DNA from: Meghimatium bilineatum | Taxonomy: Eukaryota > Mollusca > Gastropoda > Stylommatophora > Philomycidae | DNA length: 64,000 nt | Assembly (NCBI GenBank): GCA_034231615.1 | Contig: CM067316.1 | Span: 25,567,791 to 25,631,790 of the forward strand | Reading direction: 5' to 3' | Part shown: piece by piece, positions 38,801-50,800 of the stretch | Layout: each line of letters begins with the position of its first letter | Numbering within the stretch: position 1 is the stretch's first letter | Made by a program: the position numbers and the translations under genes | The notes under the pieces: model-generated | Database searches by the model: none | What the model saw: only the letters and a program-made list of their open reading frames with translations | Told to the model about the DNA's origin: nothing

Positions 38801-41800
38801 TGCATATTGAAGAAGCAACTAAGTATATCTGTAGGTGAGGTTGGCTGTCTCTTCCAATAAGTTAAAGTGACCCAAATGCTATGTTGAAGTCAGATGTGTC
38901 AGGCAGAAAAAAACACAGCCAAGCTGTAAATGATGACAGAACACATTATGTTCTCAGGATTAGATCCTGCTAATCTGTAGGAGTTTGAGAATGAATGCAG
39001 AATTATATGCAGGCATCCATTGATGAATGTATTATAATCTACTTCGCTGAAAATAGATATTCAGACACTCTGAGTTGGACATTTGAAATTGTCCTTGTTC
39101 AGTGGTTTGCTTCCCAGATTCTTATAGGTTTTCAACTACAAATGGCTCTGATTAACCCCATCTCAAGAAATGGGTACCCAAACAAATTTTGGAAAGATCG
39201 GCAATCAGGAAAAATGTAATAGTGCAGTGGTTAGTGCTTCCTATCTGTGTGGTTGAGATTTGATTCCCAGTTTTGATACGTATATATACATAGATTATAA
39301 CCCATTGTCTATTTTCTGGTGTTAAAGTTATATATATATATATATATTACTTTTCTGGTGTTAAAGTTATATATATTACATTTCTGGTGTTGTGCTTATA
39401 TTCATTTTTAGAGTAACATGATTCTCATACATCCATGAATTTACAGGGTATGGCAGACATGACAGGAGATCGAGTAATGGAGCGATATGACCTTATTGAT
39501 ATGAGTTTCCCAGAAAGAGTATCCTTGAAGGGTGATGTCAATTTTTTGGAGGACTGTCAGGAATTCCATCGTTTACAGCAAATGTAGGTTTCTACTGATG
39601 ACGTGTGACACCGTATCTAACTTTTATTTTCTGCTTCTCTCTCTATCTCATTTTGTGTATTGCTTCTTCCACTTGTGATAAGGTGCATACTTGCCAAAGC
39701 AGTCAATAGCCATCACATCTTGAAGCACAGCAGCAAACTCAACAGAATTTGTGACCGTCCTTCACAGAATTCTCCAAGACTTGTCAGACAAACCTTATTG
39801 AGATCTGGTTAATATGTAATTACTGCGCAAAACTGAAATTCAACAGGTAAATCCAGGAATAGGGTAATGAAGTTTTGCTAATCACCAAAGACACACATAA
39901 TAACACACACAAATCGAATATAGATCTATATTACACATGCTAATGTGAGCGTCCATATCCTTACTGTCCATTTTCTTTAATTTTTGTCTTAAGACCTTTT
40001 AGTCGAAAACTAGATTTGTGTGTGTTATTATGTGTGTCTTTAGTGATTAGCAAAACTTCATTACTGGTTAGATCAGGTTAGCTATGAGGAAATGAAGAAC
40101 ATCCATAAAACCGCAAACGGAAAGAAAAACACAGCAAATATAATGCAGGTTATGGTTATTATCTACTGCCCAGAAGAGATCAAGTAATCATGTTCCCACT
40201 GAACTGATCACAACTAATAAAATTGAGGATAAATACAACAGATTTGTGTCACTACAAACTGGCAAATATCACAGAGGAATATCTTACAGAAAGCTTTTCT
40301 CAGTATGCATATCTAAGGGGAAAGATGTGGTCCACATCTACCATCTTCAAAGAGAAACTAGGAAAGAACTGAAACAGATAACATACTATATCAGAGAATC
40401 TGAAATTCCAGTGTGAGAGGGAAATTATCACTGAAGAATTTCACAGGACTAATTCACTTGTCTGATCTTAACCACCACTGTTTTGATGATATTAACCACC
40501 ACTGTTTTGATGATATTAACCACCACTGTTTTGATGATCTTAACCACCACTGTTTTGATGATCTTAACCACCACTATTTTGATGATCTTAACCACCACTG
40601 TTTTGATGATCTTAACCACCACTGTTTTAATGATCTTAACCACCACTATTTTGATGATCTTAACCACCACTATTTTGATGATCTTAACCACCACTATTTT
40701 GATGATCTTAACCACCACTATTTTGATGATCTTAACCACCACTATTTTGATGATCTTAACCACCACTATTTTAATGATCTTAACCACCACTATTTTGATG
40801 ATCTTAACCACCACTATTTTGATGATCTTAACCACCACTATTTTGATGATCTTAACCACCACTGTTTTGATGATCTTAACCACCACTGTTTTGATGATCT
40901 TAACCACCACTATTTTGATGATCTTAACCACCACTGTTTTGATGATCTTAACCACCACTATTTTGATGATCTTAACCACCACTGTTTTAATGATCTTAAC
41001 CACCACTATTTTGATGATCTTAACCACCACTATTTTGATGATCTTAACCACCACTATTTTGATGATCTTAACCACCACTATTTTAATGATCTTAACCACC
41101 ACTATTTTGATGATCTTAACCACCACTATTTTGATGATCTTAACCACCACTATTTTGATGATCTTAACCACCACTGTTTTGATGATCTTAACCACCACTG
41201 TTTTGATGATCTTAACCACCACTATTTTGATGATCTTAACCACCACTATTTTGATGATCTTAACCACCACTATTTTGATGATCTTAACCACCACTATTTT
41301 GATGATCTTAACCACCACTGTTTTAATGATCTTAACCACCACTATTTTGATGATCTTAACCACCACTATTTTGATGATCTTAACCACCACTATTTTGATG
41401 ATCTTAACCACCACTGTTTTGTGCAACCTTAAGCAAGTTGCATGAAATTAAATTTTGGCCATTTATATCTCTATAAACATATATTGAAACTCAACTCACT
41501 CATGCAGCCAAAAAGACAAGGTTGGAAAAGAAAGGAACAATCATTTTTTTTTTCCATTGAGAACAGACCACAACAGACTCAAATAACACATATATAGGAA
41601 GCTTGAAATTGACAACACCAATATGTATCCCTGTGGACAGTCTGCAGAGACCATAGAACATATTCTGCAGAACTGCCCACTATACCACAACGAAAAAAGA
41701 AAACTATAGCCATCGGAAACAACTCTGATGGGCATGCTCCATGGCCCTGGCTTAATGCTGGTGACCACAGTACAGTTCATTAATGAAATCCATATCAGCT

Positions 41801-44800
41801 TCTGACTTTAGATGGACGAGGAAGAATAAACCATTAATTTTTCCATTATCTTTCAACATTAAACTTCATATTGCCAGTGTGTTGCAGGGATAAAATGGGG
41901 AGCAAAGAATGGTGACAATGCTACCTGTCATAAGAGGTGACTAAAGAAGCTGGGTTACTACCCCATCCAAAACACAGCAAGTAGACAACAGAAACTTTGT
42001 AAGGTAATGGCTAGAAGACAAATATAAATAACCAAAATTTTTGGAAGATGTCTGACAAAGTGAAGAGTGCCACGGTAACCAAACGAATAAGTAGGAAATA
42101 CTAAATGAGGTAGAAAGGTTACTGTAAAATACTTAACTAACAATAGTAAAAAATAAAAAACTAACAATAAAACATAGAACAAGGACAATTTTGTCAGTAT
42201 CCTCCAATATCCTCCTATATTTTGGTTATTTATATTTGTCTTCTGGCCGCTACCTAACATTGTTTCTGTTGTCTACTTGCTGTTGTTTCTCATTTTCACT
42301 TAGTATAGGTTTAATTGGACTTACATCGGCCATGTTCTCAGAATGAACAGCCTAAAAATTTCCCAGCAGTCACTATATTGGGTGCCACCTGGAGTAAGAA
42401 GAGGGAGACCTAGAGAAACTCTACGAAGAACCATTAATAGAAAAGGCATGTCAATGAATCTAAACAACACGCAACAATTGAAAGACCTGGCAACACAAAG
42501 ACAGAAATGGAAAGCTATGGTTTCTGCCCTATGCGCCGCCTATGGCCCTGGAGGAACATAACATAGGTTTATTATTATATCACTTCATCTATTTCTCATT
42601 CTAGTTGTCAATATTTTTATGGCTTTGTATTTTTTATTGTTATTTGTTTCTTGAAAAAGGTCCCAGTTGGACCGCAATGTAGAAAATTGCTTCTTATTCA
42701 TCATGTATTGCCATTAAACAAATTGATGCCACAGTTTCCACTGTTCTTCTTCTTCTTCTTTCGTTCACTTGAAACATGTCTATATCTGTAATTCTGTCTC
42801 CTTAATAAAACTCACTGTCTTTTGTAGTTCATACAGTGTCCCATAGAGTTTTGATTCCATTGTTATTTCCTCTGGCCAATATGTCTGCCTCAGCGTTTCA
42901 TGCTCAGAACACTCTTGAAGTATATGTTTGGCACTCTATGGTGCCTGTCCACATGTACACATGGCGGTGTTGCCAATCTTGAACTTTGTATACATGTGAC
43001 TGCGGAGTCGGTTGTGTCCTGTTCTGAGACGTAGAATTATAACTTGTTCTGGTCTGTTCATAATATGATAGTCATCTTGTGTTGGTGTTTGTGGCTTTCT
43101 TATTGACTTGATCATCTGTTTTTTCTGATGGTAGGTGATTGGTATATCTGGTTGGTCTTCGGTAGCACCTTCCTTAGCCAGTTGGTCTGCTTTTTCATTT
43201 CCTGGTATTCCACAGTGAGAGGGTATCCACTGCATGGTTACCCTATACTGGTAAGACAATTCGCTAAGTAGTTTTTTCAAGTCTGTTAGTTTTCCATACT
43301 GGAGAGCTTGAAGCACTGTCCTTGCATCTGTCAGGAATACCACAGGCTGTAGGTCAGAGTTGGAGTTCAGCAGTTTTTTTAGCTGCCACACTAATTGCCT
43401 GGATTTCTGCATCATAATTATTGCAGAATTTTCCTGTCGGTGTTCTGATTGTATCTCTAGGCTTGTGTGGATATTCTATATATACACCTGCACCTCCATT
43501 CCTCATGGCATTCTGTGCTTACCCATCTGTGTATACTCTGACCCACATATCTTGTTGATATTCCTCATCCAGGAAACTGAGGGTGACTGTCCTTCGCTGC
43601 ACACTGTAGTTTCCACTGTAAATGTTGCATTTGTCCCTTTTTTTTTAAGACCATCTTTCTAACTAGATCCATACTAAATCTACATATATTCGTGTTTAAC
43701 AAACATTAAAAAAATGTTTTCAGATTTCCTAAAAGTGAGTCTGATCGAATAAATGCACTGGTAGGTGCTAACAAGGCATTAAGTGCAGTCAATCAAGCAA
43801 GATCTATTCTCCATACTCTCAAGTCGAACCAGTTTCCAACATCAGCAACAGAAATTAGGTACAGAATAACATCGTTAATGTATTTCTACAGTTCTATTTT
43901 CTTAATCTGTGTTTGTTTTGATATCTAGGAATTATTATTGATGAAATTCTTGTTTTCTATTTGTAATTGTGGTCTGAGTGGGAAGTTAATAATATAATAT
44001 AATAATAATAGTAATATGACTAATAGCTTGTACCGGTTGTAGGGGCGACAACTGGATACATCAGCACAATAAACTCTCCAAACAACTATCTTCAGCTAAT
44101 CAGAGAAGTGTAGAAAAATCAATCCCAGGCCATTTCTTGATGTTATCAATCCAGGATTTTTTCTGTCCTCTTCTTCCACCCTCGACTGCTCCTTGCAAAA
44201 TAATTTTAGAAAGCAAGTTGTGCCTTGTTACATGTCCAAACCAAACAAGTTTATGCTGTTTCATCATTGTCAAAAATGATTCTTGATAACCTGCAAGTTT
44301 GTTTATTTGCTGCCGGACAAATATATTTGTTTTGTGTTATATATAGCTAATTCTTAACACACACTTTAGCACTTATTTTCAAAAGCCTGAATTCTTTCTG
44401 TGTCTGCATTGAGTGTCCATCTTTCACTTCTGATATAAAAATATACTTAGCACTAGACTAGCGATCTGATCATGCCTGAAAAGAAGACACAGGTCCTATT
44501 CTTTGCATTCTGAACTCAAAGTCATTGCCACACAGGAGACTGAATTGATAAAAACAGTTGCTGTCAGCGCTCTCCTTGATAGTTGTACTATACCAGTCAA
44601 GATTCGTATTAGCAAAATAAAAAACATTAATTTTCAGTTCTGTAGGCCCTATAGCATATTTAACACATTTTGCAGTCACACTATTTTTAGTTAAATCTTG
44701 TTCACTGACAAGACATGTTGCGTGTATAAGTTTTACAGGTGATGATTTTCTAGCACTGGTAGTGCTATGATTGATTTTCGAGGTCTGTATCCATTACAGG

Positions 44801-47800
44801 CTCCTGGACCCAGAGGAACTATTTCATAACAATCTTTGTGGAACTTCTATAACTGCCATCATTACTTAAACCATAATCCTATTCTGTATTGGATTATAAG
44901 TCCGTTTTATCACTATTGCTTGCTAAAAGTCGAGAGTAAATTTTGACCATGACATCTTCATGAACACACCCAGTTTGAAGTATCCATAAAAAAATATATC
45001 TGACTATCCGTGATAAATTGATACATCACACAATTATTATAATATAAGACCTCTAGACTAAATTAGGAATCATTATTTTAATGTCATGCATTTGACCTTT
45101 CCCCTGAATTTCTATGGCTATCGACATAAGGTATACACAAAGTGACCAATGAAAATCACAGAAAAATTCATTTGTGTCACTTCAGAAGGATAATCTCTGA
45201 TGAGCCAGCGAGACTATAATTGATGTAAGAAATTCCAGCGATTTAATAATTGTACGATGGATAGTTGTACGATCACATAGTTTCCGTTCTATTTCATAAG
45301 AAGAGACGAATACCAGCGGGAATTGAGACTAGAACACTTGTAAAGACTCCAGAAAACTTGGCTGCTGTAATTAATTCAGTCTGATATTTTTTTAAATAAA
45401 AATGCTATTTACTATAGCTTTGCCCACCAAAGTGTCAGCTCTTCATTGCCCCTGGCTGCCATATGACCAGGATAGTAGATTCATGTGATCAGAATAAGAC
45501 AGGCAAACACCACCTTACGGAGATCAACAAAAGCAATTGTTAACAAAATAAGACGACGGGTAAAAACCACCTTATTGAGATCAATACAAGCAATTGTTAA
45601 CAAAATAAGATGACAGGTAAACACCGCCTTATTGAGATCATCACAAGCAACTGTTAACTTGGTTCACTTTATAGCCAATCATGTGACTAGCTCATATGGA
45701 ACAATATTCTCTCTCTTCTTCTGTCTTTAACTCTGTTTTAGCTGTTAGGTATGAAATGTCTGAATGATAATCAATATTTTTAGCAATGACATGTTTTGAT
45801 ATTTGGTAAGCAGAAATGTTATAACATACTCCTATGACTCCTTTGATCCACCTTCTTGGTCTTTCCTTGCCTCTTCCTTTTTCTATTTTCATGTTAAATA
45901 CTTTTGCTACTGACCAATTATGGTTCATTCTCATTAAATGTCATAACCATTTCTATTCCAACATTTCATTATTGCTTACTTTTAGTCTTGTTGTTGTTAA
46001 ACATAATCTGGATATAAATACAACATTCTGATGTCACCTGTTATAGCCGACTGCATCACATAGTGGAACAAAACATAGACACTGCCAAGACAGAGACATT
46101 ATCTATAACATCAAGACTGCCAGATTTGATTCGAGAGTTGGGCGGTTTGCAAGGGACTGAAATCCTGACAGGAGATTATGATTTGAAACTTCAGCGTCAA
46201 GATTACTTCATTAAAAAACAAGATAAAGTAAGTAATAACTTTGTGATAACCTCAGCAACAGACAACTTTGTGATAATTTTGTGGTATTGCTGAAGAAATA
46301 TCTGACAACTTTGTGATAATATTGTTGAATAACTGATAGCTTTGTGATAACATTGTTAAATAACTTACAACTTTGTGATAACATTGTTGAATAACTTACA
46401 ACTTTGTGCTAACATTGTTGAATAACTGACAACTTTGTGCTAACATTGTTGAATAGTTGACAACTTGCTAATAATATTGCTGAATAAGTGGCAACTGTGT
46501 GATAACACTGCTGAATACCTGGCAACTGGGTGATAAAATTAGTGAATGAATAACTGGTATCTTTGTGATAATATTACTGAATAAGTGGCAGCTTTGTGAT
46601 AACATTACTGAATAACTGATTACATTTAACTTCTGTGCAAAAAGGATGAAACACGAAAGTTACATAAGAAAATGTTGGAGGTAGAGCACTTTAAGATGTA
46701 GCTTCACTGGCGATTCAAAATTTCTCATGAACTCAGAAAGTTTTTTCTTAACACAGTCACCCTGCAACATTTTTTGGTAATTTAACACCAGATTTTTCAT
46801 TCCAGTTTAAAACAAAATAATTTGCATATAAATATCACTTAATACCAGACCGAAGCTGTAGTAAAAACTTCCCTTTAAACGATTGAACAGAACACTATCT
46901 GTGGTACATGATTGAACAGAACAATATCTGTGGTACATGATTGAACAGAACACTATCTGTGGTACATGATTGAACAGAACACTATCTGTGGTACATGATT
47001 GAACAGAACACTATCTGTGGTACATGATTGAACAGAACACTATCTGTGGTACATGATTGAACAGAACACTATCTGTGGTACATGATTGAACAGAACACTA
47101 TCTGTGGTACATGATTGAACAGAAACACTATCTGTGGTACATGATCAAGTATTATAATTAAAAAAATATTTGCATCCAAATTTGTGTAGCTAAAATTTTA
47201 AGTCACACCAATCAATTAAAATGAAGCTTCCAAAAATGTGAATGGTAAAATTTGCAGTATTTTCCACCACATTGTCTGTAATGACATTTGTCAGACCACA
47301 TTGTCTGTGATCATACTTGTCAGACCACATTGTCTGTAATGACACTGGTCAGACCACATTGTCTGTGATCATACTTGTCAGACCACATTGCCTGTGATGA
47401 CACTTATAGCATACCAGATCTTGGGGCAGATGTCTCCTATTTTCAAAATAAAATAAAAACTACACTACATGAAACAATCATTATTCCAACACTATGGTAC
47501 CAATGTCTAATGTGGACACTAACAGCAGAATCCAAAAGAAATCTTGTTACAACAGAAATGACTTGTCTACATCGAATCCTCAGAGTAACAATAAGAGACA
47601 GATTCAAAAATGAAAACATCAGATGACTAACAAACACAATGCCAATTTTGGATTACATCAGAAAACAACAGATTAAGTGGTTTTTGCAGGCTTCCAGACT
47701 ACCATCATACAGTGCCCCTCAAAAAACATTACCATACAGACACAGTGGATACAAAGCCAGGGGGAGATCTTGCAAATGATTACAGAGATAAAAGAGTCAA

Positions 47801-50800
47801 TGACAACAAACATATATGCACACAAAAAATCCACCTCCAGAGAACTCTCCTACCCCTGACACTGCAAGGCATACAGGGGTATAAAGCGAAAAGAAGAAGA
47901 CACTTGTCAGACCACTACAATTTTTATCATGAATATTCATTCTTCATTTTAACAGTCAACACCATTTCTTTGTCTTTTTCCTTGTCGCCATTGTTCGTTC
48001 TCAAACTTCTGCAGATTGGCAGAATGTAGTCTCGGGAATGAAATGTTTTATCATGGTTTCCAGCTTAGCTGCAATATATGTCTTTCAGCTTGACACATCA
48101 GACTTCAGCGTGGCTTCTGTGGCACTGTGACCTTATATGGAATTATTTGGGGGGGGGGGGGGGAGCAACAGAATTGTTTGCAAATTTCTGAAGCATGGCT
48201 GTTTCTTGCTAACAAAATGACGGTGATCATGCAGCTGACAGAATTGTTTAGTTTAGCAGTTATTGTAAATCACTCACATGAAGCATCAAATGAGAATATA
48301 GCCACAAAAAAGTTACTTAGTTATCAGATCATCAGCATTGCACACAGGACACGTGCATAGGTGCTCCGATCTCTCCCTGAGTGTATCAACGATTACATGA
48401 CAACTGACAGTTCTAGTTCACTTTTGATTGGCAAACATTCAGTCCATAATGATGCTAATTTTGGCAGCGCCACATTTCAAGCATAGCTCCTTTATTCTGG
48501 ACCGGAATCATCACCCTCATTAATTTTAATATGATTGGTACTATCGACAAGCAGTGTGCTGATCTTTTGAGAAGTACGGAGTATATATGGAGAAACTTGA
48601 GTTTATTGAAGTCAATCCTCTATGTCTGTTGTGCCATTTTCTCAGTTTTTGTTTTAACATAAAATTTCTAGGTCATTATGTCCTATAGATTTATTTATTA
48701 TTAACTGGAAAGAATCCTTGTGAGTATATTATTATCTGTATTATCCATTTTATTGTATTGTTGTTAATTGCATGGGCTTTTGTTGAACTTGTACAGGTCA
48801 TTGAGCAGCTCATAACTCAGAGAGCCCGTAATGAGTTCCTCATCATGTTGTACGAGCTCGAGTCAAAATGTCACCGGGAGACACACCATCTCTTGTCGGC
48901 TGCTAGACAAGTATTGGAGACAAACCTTAAGGCCTGGCAACAGCGAATGGTAAATATACTTTTATTTCTCACTTTGTGAACAGAAAAGAACTGTCTTCTT
49001 ATAGTCCATGCAGTGTGTTGTTGGTTATCATGTCTTTCCACAACCTTTCTGAAAGGTTTTATAGCTGTGATGACTACATTTGCTCTTGCTGTCATATTTT
49101 CTCATATCATGTATTTATATATGCATTTTTTTACATGCATCTTGAAAGTCAATCATTTCTGAAAGCAATGTTCCCCCATGCTAAAATGCTATGCTGTCAG
49201 CATCTTCTCTCTTGCTCTTCCCTACTGTTTTGCTCTTCAATTCACCAGTTGTCACGATGGGCTCCATCTGTTATTCTCAAGATGTGCACAAAAAATGTGG
49301 ACTGTCTTCTTCTGATGTGAGTAAGCAGCTTTGTTTTTTAATTAACCTTTAGCACCTTACTTTAAAATTAAGCACATTTCCCCCTCGGCCTGGTTTATTT
49401 TTTGACAATTTTCGTTATTTTTGGTGGGTGTTGGGAAAATGGAATAATGTTTATATTATTGTTGTTTAAATAATTTTTGTACTTGTAAATAAGGATTTGA
49501 ATACCACATATAATGGTGTTTTTCATGTATGTGTGATTGAAGAGGTGTGAGAAAGTAGTGAAGTTGAAAATTGAAAAAAAATATAAATAAAAATTAAAAA
49601 AAAAATTCTTCAGGCACTTATACTTGAACAATGTGTAGCAATACTGATACAATGCATCTACATAACTAACCCTATTGTATTTATGTTATTTTATAACCAA
49701 ACTAACATAATATGGATGGAATATGAATTCTTAAAGAAAGCTCTAAAAGGACAATAATTATTCAACTCTGATGAAGCTGTCATGAGTTTTTGTATTTGGT
49801 GTTGATGTATGTGAGTGTTTCTGATACTGCTTCAATTGCTCAATGAGCTTACAGAGTCTTCTTCTGACAGACTCACTATTTACCTAAACAGTGGGGCACT
49901 TGTTTGAATGTTTATTGTCCCTGTTTCTTCTGGTGAGGCCATGTGCATAATCTATCTATCTATCAATACGCTGTGGCCCTTGTTTGCCTTACGGCATCAA
50001 TGGTAGAAGAGTTCTTTGGAGATGGCCCTCTTGTGTGCTATTTGTAAGCCCGTTCCTGTGACCTCTGATTTCTGTAATCCATCTTTTATATGGCCTGCCT
50101 CTGGCTTTATAGCCGTGATGGCTACATTTGCCCTTGCTGTCATATTTTCTCATATCATGTATGTATGTATGCATTTTCTTACATGCATCTTTAAACAATT
50201 TATAAATCATATTATACAGAAAGATCTTGAGGACCCAGATCTCAGTGTGAAGAGGTTGGAACGCAGCGTTGTTGATACCAGAGATAAATCATCACTCAGA
50301 CTTTATCATTTACTGGGTAAGTAACTCAGACTTTATCATTTACTGGGTAAGTAACTCAGACTTTATCATTTACTAGGTAAGTAACTCAGACTTTATCATT
50401 TACTGGGTAAGTAACTCAGACTTTATCATTTACTGGGTAAGTAACTCAGACTTTATCATTTACTGGGTAAGTAGTTAGTTTTAGAAGTATAGGTTACAAA
50501 ACATTCAAGTTTGATGTTAAATTTAACACAGTTTGATGGGTTGAAAAGAGACAACACTTGAACTTGAATTGAAAAACTTAGCTACAGAAAAGTTTACAGA
50601 AACATGTTTTTTTATTTAAAAGAAAAGACAGCATAAATTTACTTGAAGGAAAACAGTTATCTAAAACGGTAAAAGGTAACGGCAAGCTGGGTTATATGAA
50701 CCAGTATCATAGAACATGGTTTCCCATGAGTGTACCAATGCCTAGTCAGTAGTTTATCATAAACTGCCTGACTAGTGTCACTTTCACATTTGCCTAGTAG

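Noticed and set aside
40413-41445. Three long open frames of 320-339 codons on both strands
   Set aside because: They exist only because a stop-free 24-bp unit is repeated 40 times; no start context, no homology, and the region is intronic.
46881-47410. Regular 29-bp repeats as a CRISPR array
   Set aside because: Unit follows unit without unique spacers; eukaryotic minisatellite.
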